Notes under the pieces: generated by a model
What the model saw: only the letters and a program-made list of their open reading frames with translations
What the model was told of the DNA's origin: nothing
Databases searched by the model: none
Made by a program: the position numbers and the translations under genes
Assembly: GCA_024686335.1 (NCBI GenBank)
Contig: JAILCI010000037.1
Location: forward strand, 1-64,000
Source of the DNA: Bacteroidales bacterium
Lineage (GTDB): Bacteria; Bacteroidota; Bacteroidia; Bacteroidales; WCHB1-69
Reading direction: 5' to 3'
DNA: 64,000 bases
In this document: positions 24,686-31,891 of the stretch, piece by piece
Position numbering within the stretch: the stretch's first letter is position 1
Layout: every line of letters begins with the position of its first letter

Positions 24686-25615
24686 TTATTGCAATGCTTT
24701 CTCTTTTAAAGACATAAAACCATCTCCCAAAGTCTCGGAAGCATCCAAGACGGAAATAAAGGCTTTAGGGTCTATTTCGTGTACAAAATGTATCAAAATC
24801 GGTAATTGTTTCGGGGATATAGATGTGAAGATGACCTTCTTTTCATCATGGTTATACATACCTTCACCATTGAGGTAGGTGCCTCCGCGGTCAAGTTCAT
24901 CAAAAATACGCTGACGGATCTGTTCATATTCATCGGAGATGATGAGTACGGCCTTATTTGTACTAAAGCCTGCGATGACTTTATCCATCACAAGGCCCGT
25001 CACATAGATGACAAGCCAGGAGTACAATGGAATAGTCCAGTCCTTGAAAGCGACGAGAGCTCCAAGCACAATAGTAGAGTCAACCATGATCAGCAGAGTA
25101 CCCAGCGGAATATGTTTCACATACTTCCCGATGATCATGGCGATAATATCGGTACCGCCGGAGGTAGCGCGGGTCTTGAAGATAAGACCGAGGCCAAGGC
25201 CAATGAGGACACCTCCACAGAGAGCTAATATAAAGGTAGCGGAAGGATCTGGAACCATAGGGTTATCGACCATTGCAATAAGCGGTTCATAACCGTAAAT
25301 ACGCTCCCACAATGAGATAAAAGCAGGTAGTGTGATTACACCGACTAATGTTTTAGCCCCAAATTTAGGGCCTAGCCATAGTGTACCTATCAATAGCAGC
25401 GGCAGGTCCAAGCAGATACCTGAGAGACCAATCGGAAAGTTAAAGAGGTGGTGCAGGATAATAGCCACACCATAGACACCTCCCGGCGCCAGTTTCAGCG
25501 GAGAGATGAAGACCACAAAACCTATAGACATGATAAAAGTGCCTATAATGATAAGTGCATAGGTCTTTAACGTGTCTTTCCAATCGATATTTTTCAGATT
25601 TAATTTTTGCTTCAT
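24686..25615 (-). CDS. YitT-family membrane protein (DUF161/DUF2179)
   Basis: A 309-residue inner-membrane protein with five or six helices in the N-terminal two thirds ('YALIIIGTFIMSIGFVVFIS', 'PAFISLWERIYGYEP', 'ALCGGVLIGLGLGLIFK'). The motif 'TRATSGGTDIIAMIIGKY' is typical of the family. A C-terminal cytosolic DUF2179 domain (about 225-300, 'NKAVLIISDEYEQI' to 'FISVLDASETLGDGF') is present. The family is widespread and its transport or signalling role is not settled. One bp separates it from the DUF59 gene and 10 bp from dnaG. Confidence 0.9.
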   Translation of the reverse strand: MKQKLNLKNIDWKDTLKTYALIIIGTFIMSIGFVVFISPLKLAPGGVYGVAIILHHLFNFPIGLSGICLDLPLLLIGTLWLGPKFGAKTLVGVITLPAFISLWERIYGYEPLIAMVDNPMVPDPSATFILALCGGVLIGLGLGLIFKTRATSGGTDIIAMIIGKYVKHIPLGTLLIMVDSTIVLGALVAFKDWTIPLYSWLVIYVTGLVMDKVIAGFSTNKAVLIISDEYEQIRQRIFDELDRGGTYLNGEGMYNHDEKKVIFTSISPKQLPILIHFVHEIDPKAFISVLDASETLGDGFMSLKEKALQ

Positions 25616-25625
25616 AATTATACTT

Positions 25626-27614
25626 TTAACTCACTGTACGATTCAAAAAAGAAGAGATTGTTTTTCGAGTCTGCACAAGTTCGCACATATAACCCATAAG
25701 CATTTCGGTGTCAGTTTCATTGAGATCTGGAAGTTTAAGTTGAGACTCGACATAGCTAATAGTGTCTTCCACCACACGCAATTTCAGGTTCATCAGCACA
25801 TTTTGCACCTCTTGTTGGAGCACCTGGACATTGTTATGCATAGAGGAAATCAACACTTCGTAACGGTTTTCCCAATTAGGGCTAACCTCAGGAATCTCTG
25901 TTGGAAGGTTCTCTATCACAAAGTTGCGCACCTCGTCATCCTCGCTCATAAGCAAAGCACGTTGAATTGCATTCTGGTCTTTTAGCAATTCAGCGCTCTT
26001 GACATAGCTGTCGAAAGTGCGAGCGATGACAGGACTCTTGAGAATGATATTATCATTGAAAAGTTCATCACAGATAAACTGATCAACACGAATCGGTAGG
26101 TTCTCCTCATCCTTCTCCACATGGATTTCATAACAACCAAACTGAAGCAGAAGTATCACAAGGTTTTTTTCTGCTTCATAAAGTTTGTCGTTGATTGTCT
26201 GCGTCTGCTTAGGAGAATGAATGTTTATCTCTGGAAAAGGATTTTGAGCAGGCGAATCAGAAACGGGAGCAGTGGTTGAAGATGGTTTCGCGGAACGCAT
26301 ATTGGCCCAAACCAATCGCTTCAACTCGGTATTGAGTGTTTCCTCAGGCAAGTTGAATAGACGGGAGCACTCCTTGACATAGAAAGCCCGAACGATATTG
26401 TCTTGGATGCCAGCTATAGACTTGAGCATATCGGAGACCATTGCGGCACGCTTGACGGGGTCGTTACCGCTCTCCTCTGACAGAATTTGAGCTTTGAAGA
26501 GCAAAAAGTCGGTAGTATTCTTTTCCAAATACTCCTTCATTTCGCTATCGCGGTGCTTCTTGGCAAAAGAGTCAGGATCATCACCATCTGGCAACAAGCA
26601 CACTTTGACATTCATGCCCTTGTTGAGCAACAAATCGATACCGCGTAGAGAGGCTTTGATGCCTGCACGGTCGCCATCGTAAAGGACGGTGATATTCTTG
26701 CTTTGACGAGATAGAATATGAATCTGCTCTTCAGTGAGGGATGTACCTGAAGAGGCTACCACGTTTTCGATGCCAGACTCAAACATGGAGATTACGTCAG
26801 TATAACCTTCAACAAGGTATATATTATCAGCAGCTCGTATTGCCTTCTTTGCCAAATAGATATCATAAAGCGTCTCGCGCTTGTGGTATATCTCGTTCTC
26901 AGGTGAGTTGTAATATTTGGCAGTTTTTTCGTCTTTTTTCAAAACACGACCACCAAAACCGATCACCTTGCCAGAGACATTATGAATCGGAAAGATAACG
27001 CGCCCGCGGTAAAAATCGTAGAGTTTCCCGTTGGAAGACTTATGAGTAAGCCCAAGTTTAAGAAGAAAATCCTCTTGATATCCTTGTTTCAGAGCTTCTT
27101 TAGTAAAGGTATCCCAAGAATCAGGACAATAACCCAGATGAAACTGTTCAATGGTACTGTCTTTAAAGCCACGTTCCTTGAAATAGGTCATACCCATGAG
27201 TTGACCTTCTTCGGTATTATGAAGTTGGTCAATGAAGAACTTTTCTGCAAACTCATTGACGAGATAGAGACTCTCGCGCTCGGTGCGCTGCTCACGTTCC
27301 ACATCAGTCTCCGGACGATCGTATTCTATAGTGATGCTGTATTTCTTAGCAAGATACTCAAGAGCTTCGGGATAAGTGATTTTCTCGTGCTCCATCAAAA
27401 AGTTGATAGCATTACCCTTGGCATCGCAAACAAAGCACTTGTAAATGCCCAGACGCGGCGTGACGTGCATCGACGGGTTACGGTCATCGTGGAATGGACA
27501 GATGCCCACATAACCGCTACCTTGCCTCTTCAGTGAGACAAAGTCACCTACGACCTCCTCTATTTTCATGGAGGCATAGATCTCATCGATGGTACGTCGC
27601 GAAATTTTCGCCAT
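25626..27614 (-). CDS. dnaG: DNA primase DnaG
   Basis: Makes RNA primers for replication. The 662-residue protein has a CHC2 zinc-binding domain (about 1-100, 'CPFHDDRNPSMHV' and 'KCFVCDAKGNAINF'), a Toprim-containing catalytic core (about 110-440) with 'LVEGYTDVISMF' holding the catalytic Glu and 'VLYDGDRAGIKA' holding the DxD acids, and a C-terminal helicase-interaction region. The linker (about 440-475) is Ser/Pro-rich. It lies 3 bp after the S41 protease gene. The usual rpoD/rpsU partners are not adjacent, so this operon layout differs from the classic macromolecular synthesis operon. Confidence 0.95.
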   Translation of the reverse strand: MAKISRRTIDEIYASMKIEEVVGDFVSLKRQGSGYVGICPFHDDRNPSMHVTPRLGIYKCFVCDAKGNAINFLMEHEKITYPEALEYLAKKYSITIEYDRPETDVEREQRTERESLYLVNEFAEKFFIDQLHNTEEGQLMGMTYFKERGFKDSTIEQFHLGYCPDSWDTFTKEALKQGYQEDFLLKLGLTHKSSNGKLYDFYRGRVIFPIHNVSGKVIGFGGRVLKKDEKTAKYYNSPENEIYHKRETLYDIYLAKKAIRAADNIYLVEGYTDVISMFESGIENVVASSGTSLTEEQIHILSRQSKNITVLYDGDRAGIKASLRGIDLLLNKGMNVKVCLLPDGDDPDSFAKKHRDSEMKEYLEKNTTDFLLFKAQILSEESGNDPVKRAAMVSDMLKSIAGIQDNIVRAFYVKECSRLFNLPEETLNTELKRLVWANMRSAKPSSTTAPVSDSPAQNPFPEINIHSPKQTQTINDKLYEAEKNLVILLLQFGCYEIHVEKDEENLPIRVDQFICDELFNDNIILKSPVIARTFDSYVKSAELLKDQNAIQRALLMSEDDEVRNFVIENLPTEIPEVSPNWENRYEVLISSMHNNVQVLQQEVQNVLMNLKLRVVEDTISYVESQLKLPDLNETDTEMLMGYMCELVQTRKTISSFLNRTVS

Positions 27615-27617
27615 ATT

Positions 27618-29375
27618 CTATTTGCTATCTACTTTAAAATGTTTGAATATTTTCTTATCGCCCATCACCGCCACTGCTTTTTTAAAGGTCTCATCGTTTT
27701 CGAGGAAGATACGATAAGCCTCTCCGTAGCCGTAGAGACCGCGGGCAATCTCGAAACGAAGGTAGTCTTTGACATATTCTGCCACATGACTCTCGTTACG
27801 CAGACGCATTGCTTCACCGTAGTTTTTGTCGACATAGTTTTGGAACATTGTGTCGAGAGTCTGCTTGTCAAAATCAGCGGTGGTGAAAAGAGAGTCTAAT
27901 TTTTCCTTATTAGTCTTGAGGAAAGCCTCAGCATAGTTTGAGAATTTGAAAGATGCGCTGTCCTTTATACCCTCCTTCTTAGCAAATTCCATAAACTCAA
28001 CATACTGAGCGTCCGAGACCTCAAAATTCTTCTCAAAATCTTCAAATGTCGGATATTGATTTTTAAGTTTCTCTCGGTTACCCTCCAGATAATCAGAAGT
28101 ATAGGATCCAAAGATACCCTTACGAACAATTTCGTTATAGAGGGTAGAATAGCGGGTTGTATCGAGGGGCACGAAGATGTCGGGCATAATGCCACCACCG
28201 CCATAGACGACGCGACCACGCGGAGTTTTATACTTGAGAGAGTCTGGGAATCTGATACTATCGGCAGTATAAAGTTCGCCATGACTTGCACGTTGCTGGA
28301 TATCCTTGAAATAGGAGTCGAGACCATCGTCATAGGGTTTCTGAATACAACGGCCTGTAGGAGTGTAATAGTGAGAGATAGTGAGACGCACCTGTGAACC
28401 ATCGGCCAGGTTCAGAGGTTTCTGCACGAGACCCTTGCCGAAAGTACGACGGCCAATGACGAGACCACGGTCCCAATCTTGGACGCAACCAGAAGTAATC
28501 TCAGAAGCGGAAGCGGAGTTCTCGTCCACCAGCACAATCAATTTGCCCTCCTCAAAAATACCTGTCTTACCAGAGGTGAACTTCTCACCCGTCTTACGGA
28601 AGTTGTCAGTATAAACGATTGTTTTGACACCATCAATAAACTGGTCACAGATTTCGAAGGCGGTATTGAGATAACCTCCACCATTGCCACGAAGGTCGAG
28701 GATTAGGTCCTTCATACCTCTAGCTTTCAACTTGGTAATAGCGGTAACGAGTTCCTGTGTAGATGTCGCTGCAAAACGTTCCAGCTTGACATAACCTGTT
28801 GTCTCGTTAACCATAAAGCTAACGTTGATGCTATACATGGGGATTGCGCCACGGGTGATGGTAAAGTCGAGAATTTCGGGATTGCGCCCACGAATGATGC
28901 CGACTTTCACTTTAGAGCCCTTTTTGCCACGAAGATGTTTGCGCACCCAATCGTTGGTAATATCGTCGCCACAGGCCACGGTGTCATCCACGCGCACAAT
29001 CTTGTCACCAGCTATAAGGCCCACCTTCTCAGCAGGGCCGTCGATGATCACCTCCATAACAGTAATAGTATCTTTAATAAGTTGGAAAGTGACACCAATT
29101 CCATCGAAAGATCCTTGCAGAGGTTCATTCATGGCAGCCACATCCTTCTTGGCGATATAGGCCGTGTGCGGATCTAGCTCCTTGAGCATCTCAACAACAG
29201 CCTTATCCACAAGAGGATCAAAATCCACCGTGTCCACATACATAGAGTTGATAGAATTCAGTAGCTGATCCATCTTCACCTTGTTTGGTTGGAAGTTCTT
29301 ATTAGGATTCTGAGCCATCAAGGTGGAGAGGCACAACAAAATAGAAATCAATACAATACAGCTTTTTCTCAACAT
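27618..29375 (-). CDS. S41 family C-terminal processing peptidase
   Basis: A 585-residue exported serine protease. Signal peptide about 1-21 ('LISILLCLSTLMAQ'). A PDZ domain (about 90-170, 'GSFDGIGVTFQLIKDT', 'VGLIAGDKIVRVDD') selects C-terminal tails. The S41 core follows, with 'LDLRGNGGGYLNTA', the nucleophile Ser in 'VDENSASASEITSG' and the general-base Lys in 'GRRTFGKGLVQKP'. A long C-terminal extension (about 400-585) is common in Bacteroidota versions. Acts in the periplasm; substrate unknown. Heads the S41-dnaG-YitT-DUF59 operon. Confidence 0.94.
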   Translation of the reverse strand: MLRKSCIVLISILLCLSTLMAQNPNKNFQPNKVKMDQLLNSINSMYVDTVDFDPLVDKAVVEMLKELDPHTAYIAKKDVAAMNEPLQGSFDGIGVTFQLIKDTITVMEVIIDGPAEKVGLIAGDKIVRVDDTVACGDDITNDWVRKHLRGKKGSKVKVGIIRGRNPEILDFTITRGAIPMYSINVSFMVNETTGYVKLERFAATSTQELVTAITKLKARGMKDLILDLRGNGGGYLNTAFEICDQFIDGVKTIVYTDNFRKTGEKFTSGKTGIFEEGKLIVLVDENSASASEITSGCVQDWDRGLVIGRRTFGKGLVQKPLNLADGSQVRLTISHYYTPTGRCIQKPYDDGLDSYFKDIQQRASHGELYTADSIRFPDSLKYKTPRGRVVYGGGGIMPDIFVPLDTTRYSTLYNEIVRKGIFGSYTSDYLEGNREKLKNQYPTFEDFEKNFEVSDAQYVEFMEFAKKEGIKDSASFKFSNYAEAFLKTNKEKLDSLFTTADFDKQTLDTMFQNYVDKNYGEAMRLRNESHVAEYVKDYLRFEIARGLYGYGEAYRIFLENDETFKKAVAVMGDKKIFKHFKVDSK

Positions 29376-29402
29376 CTTATTAGATTTTTACGAAACAAGG
29401 TG

Positions 29403-29410
29403 CAAAGATA
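29403..29410 (-). promoter_or_regulatory. Bacteroidota -7 element before the S41-dnaG operon
   Basis: The minus strand reads TATCTTTG followed by C, 28 bp before the start at 29375. No other clear promoter is seen before dnaG, YitT or DUF59. Confidence 0.65.
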
Positions 29411-29439
29411 GTGTTTTTCCGGGAAAGTTTAATCGGAAA

Positions 29440-30789
29440 TTAGCCGACAATACCGGAAATAATGATTGCGATAAGGGCTAAGGGAGCTATATAACGAAGA
29501 ATTATATAGTAAAGTTCAAATGCACGGACCTTAAGAGTCCCATTATTGGAGAGTTCATCCTTAACTTCCACCTTGGGATAACACCACCCGAGGAAGATGG
29601 TCATCAGAAGAGCACCTATAGGCATCAGGTAAGAGGCTGTAATAAGGTCGAAGAATTCAAAGATAGTCCTATCGAAGATTTTAACATCTTTTAGAGGACC
29701 GAAAGAGAGTGTACAGAAGACACCGACAACAAAGACGAGGATGGTACCGACGAGCGATGCCGTGGAACGCTTCCAATGGAGTTCCTCGACACCGAAGGCC
29801 ACAATTATCTCCAGCAAAGAGATCGTGGAGGTAAGGGCGGCGATAGCGAGTAACAGGAAAAATATGACAGCGAAGAGAGTACCTGCCGGCATATTGTTAA
29901 AGACGTTAGGCAGTACAACATATACCAGTTCCGGGCCACTAGCAGGATCCATTCCGAAAGCGAAAACGGCAGGGAAGATAACTATGCCTGCCAGAACAGC
30001 CACCAACAGGTCGCAAAGTGCTATCCAAATGCTAGTCTTGAAAAGACGGTCCTCCTTACGAATATAGGAACCGTAAGTCACCATTGCACCCATGCCGATG
30101 CTGAGGGAGAAAAAGGATTGCCCTAGGGCTGAGAGTATGCTTTGTCCCGTTAGCTTACTGAAGTCGGGTTTAAAGAGGAAACTCATTCCTTGATGAGAAC
30201 CGGAAAGAGTCAGAGAACGCACGCACATCAAGATAAGGAGTAAAAAGAGTACAGGCATCAAAATCTTGCCCACCTTTTCAATACCTTTTTGCACGCCCAT
30301 GGTAATGACAAGTCCTGTCATTACCAGGAAGATGAGTTGGAAAAAGAGTGGCCAAAAAGAGCCTTGAGTGAAGGTAGAGAATACGTTTGCCACTTCCTCT
30401 GGCGGCAGACCTGCCAGCTGACCACGACAAGACATCACGAGATAGTTGAGGGTCCAGCCAGCCACTACGCTATAGAATGCATAAATGAGAAAAGCGGCCA
30501 CAATGCCGAAGATGCCGAGAAGTACCCAACCTTTTTGCTTTCCACCAAGAGTTTTGTAAGCTCCAACCACATTACGTTGAGAGCGGCGGCCGATGATAAA
30601 CTCAGTCATCATCAGCGGGATACCGATCATCAAAACAAAGAGGATATAAACTAAAAGAAAAGCGCCGCCGCCATTTTGTCCCAGCATATAGGGAAAGCGC
30701 CAGATATTACCTAATCCGACCGCGCCACCGGCAGCCGCAAGAATAGCTCCAAGATTGGAGGTGAAACCACGAGAATTGGTGTTGGACAT
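29440..30789 (-). CDS. Sodium-dependent neurotransmitter-type (NSS/SNF) transporter
   Basis: A 449-residue inner-membrane symporter with about eleven helices, likely importing an amino acid with sodium. The first helix has the family signature in 'LGAILAAAGGAVGLGNIWRF', with the unwound Gly-rich region that holds sodium and substrate. 'SFFSLSIGMGAMVTYGSYI' corresponds to TM6. Length is in the range of bacterial LeuT-like proteins. It has its own promoter and no operon partners in close reach. Substrate cannot be read from sequence. Confidence 0.94.
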   Translation of the reverse strand: MSNTNSRGFTSNLGAILAAAGGAVGLGNIWRFPYMLGQNGGGAFLLVYILFVLMIGIPLMMTEFIIGRRSQRNVVGAYKTLGGKQKGWVLLGIFGIVAAFLIYAFYSVVAGWTLNYLVMSCRGQLAGLPPEEVANVFSTFTQGSFWPLFFQLIFLVMTGLVITMGVQKGIEKVGKILMPVLFLLLILMCVRSLTLSGSHQGMSFLFKPDFSKLTGQSILSALGQSFFSLSIGMGAMVTYGSYIRKEDRLFKTSIWIALCDLLVAVLAGIVIFPAVFAFGMDPASGPELVYVVLPNVFNNMPAGTLFAVIFFLLLAIAALTSTISLLEIIVAFGVEELHWKRSTASLVGTILVFVVGVFCTLSFGPLKDVKIFDRTIFEFFDLITASYLMPIGALLMTIFLGWCYPKVEVKDELSNNGTLKVRAFELYYIILRYIAPLALIAIIISGIVG

Positions 30790-30794
30790 AGCTT

Positions 30795-30870
30795 ATAGGG
30801 TATAGTGAATAGGGTGAAGGGTATAGTAGATAGTAAATAGATAGTAGTTGGGAAGTAGAAAAGAGAAAGG
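30795..30870. repeat. Low-complexity purine/TA-rich leader
   Basis: The gap before the NSS transporter contains an irregular run of short units based on ATAGTA/ATAGGG (for example GGGTATAGTAGATAGTAAAT). It lies between the promoter and the start codon, so it would be in the transcript leader. No stable hairpin is visible. Confidence 0.4.
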
Positions 30871-30871
30871 G

Positions 30872-30879
30872 CAAAAGTA
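30872..30879 (-). promoter_or_regulatory. Bacteroidota -7 element before the NSS transporter
   Basis: The minus strand reads TACTTTTG followed by C. It is 83 bp before the start at 30789, which leaves a longer leader than most genes here. Confidence 0.6.
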
Positions 30880-30951
30880 CGATTATTTTCAATTAGTTAA
30901 ATAAAATAATCGAAAAAGGAAAGAAAGAACGAAAGAGTTGAAAAAGGGAAA

Positions 30952-31440
30952 TCAGACAAGAGCTGCTACGAAATAGTAAATCATGAGGCCCACGCAGACT
31001 AGTTTCATCACAGTGCCAGTCATCAATCCGACGAAGGAGCCGGAGCCCGCTTTGAGTGCCTGACTCAGTGTCATTCCGTCTTCGGTGCTATGGGCTAGTA
31101 TTTCACCGGCAACTGCGCCTATGAAAGGGCCAAGCACGATTCCCCAAGGGCCAAAGAAGAGGCCCGCCACTAGTCCGATGGTACTTCCCCAGACTCCAGC
31201 CTTGGAACCGCCTAACACCTTAGTTCCCCAAACAGGGACCACGGCATCCAAGACTTGAACCACAATTGTAATGATACCCCATATTATCAAAAACTTCCAA
31301 CTGAATTGGACCTTTGAGGTAGCTTGAAGCAACCATAATCCAGCATAGGACAACGGAACACCTGGCAAGATGGGCAAGATACATCCGACCAAACCCACCA
31401 AGATGCAAATAGCTCCCAAAATGATTAGTACAATATCCAT
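30952..31440 (-). CDS. DUF456 family membrane protein
   Basis: A 162-residue inner-membrane protein with about four or five hydrophobic, Gly-rich helices. 'AICILVGLVGCILPILPGVP' at the N-terminus and 'GPWGIVLGPFIGAVAGEIL' in the middle are the DUF456 signatures. The function of the family is unknown. Its promoter ends 9 bp before the start codon, so the mRNA should be nearly leaderless. It is separated from the NSS transporter by 162 bp that contain that gene's promoter, so it is probably monocistronic. Confidence 0.88.
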   Translation of the reverse strand: MDIVLIILGAICILVGLVGCILPILPGVPLSYAGLWLLQATSKVQFSWKFLIIWGIITIVVQVLDAVVPVWGTKVLGGSKAGVWGSTIGLVAGLFFGPWGIVLGPFIGAVAGEILAHSTEDGMTLSQALKAGSGSFVGLMTGTVMKLVCVGLMIYYFVAALV

Positions 31441-31448
31441 ATCGGCGG

Positions 31449-31456
31449 CAAAGATA
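31449..31456 (-). promoter_or_regulatory. Bacteroidota -7 element before the DUF456 gene
   Basis: The minus strand reads TATCTTTG followed by C, ending 9 bp before the ATG at 31440. The transcript is probably close to leaderless. Confidence 0.65.
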
Positions 31457-31462
31457 GTATTT

Positions 31463-31500
31463 TTGTTGTTGAATCGTTGAGTTGTTGAAATGTTGACTAT
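31463..31500. repeat. Short degenerate GTTGAA-type direct repeats
   Basis: The intergenic DNA reads as imperfect tandem copies of a 7-9 base unit (GTTGTTGAATCGTTGAGTTG, then TTGAAATGTTGA). A similar run occurs at 36376-36410 in another intergenic gap. Confidence 0.45.
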
Positions 31501-31618
31501 GAAATTATGAAGTTATTAAACTATGAAAAGGGCCTTGGGCAAACTGCGTCCTCACAGTTTGGGGAACTGTTTTGTTGAAAAAAGGATGTATTATTTATCA
31601 AATATGAATGAAAATATG

Positions 31619-31626
31619 TACTTTTG
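31619..31626 (+). promoter_or_regulatory. Bacteroidota -7 element before the 31653 gene
   Basis: TACTTTTG followed by C, 26 bp before the ATG at 31653. This shows that an upstream in-frame ATG at 31608 cannot be the start. Confidence 0.65.
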
Positions 31627-31652
31627 CAGTTCATTTAAAAACCATTAGCATT

Positions 31653-31886
31653 ATGACAAACGAGGAACGTTTTCACGAGGTGGGAGACAAACTCTACAAA
31701 ATTGTAAGTCAATATCTTAAAGATCACCGTCAATATCCGACTGATGTGGTGTTAGGAATCAATTGGGATACCAAGGACATCATTATTGAGAGTCCTTCCA
31801 AGATGGATGCTTCATTTGAGCAGTTTAGCCTGGCTGAATTTATTGGCATTGACGAACAGGGATTTTTTGAACCACGACTTTTTTAA
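31653..31886 (+). CDS. Small conserved-looking protein of unknown function
   Basis: A 77-residue soluble protein that I do not recognise. It begins 'MTNEERFHEVGDKLYKIVSQ', predicted as one long helix. A beta-like segment 'TDVVLGINWDTKDIIIESP' and an acidic, aromatic C-terminus ending 'FFEPRLF' follow. There is no signal peptide, Cys pair or DNA-binding motif. The start is fixed by the promoter just upstream. It ends 5 bp before the GH3 fusion gene, so the promoter probably drives both, with tsaB and the UspA-like gene following. Coding status is supported by promoter spacing and tight packing. Confidence 0.7.
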   Translation: MTNEERFHEVGDKLYKIVSQYLKDHRQYPTDVVLGINWDTKDIIIESPSKMDASFEQFSLAEFIGIDEQGFFEPRLF

Positions 31887-31891
31887 CCAAT

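Noticed and set aside
30795..30870. Leader repeats before the NSS transporter as a riboswitch
   Set aside because: No paired helices or known aptamer consensus can be made out; the run is simple low-complexity DNA.
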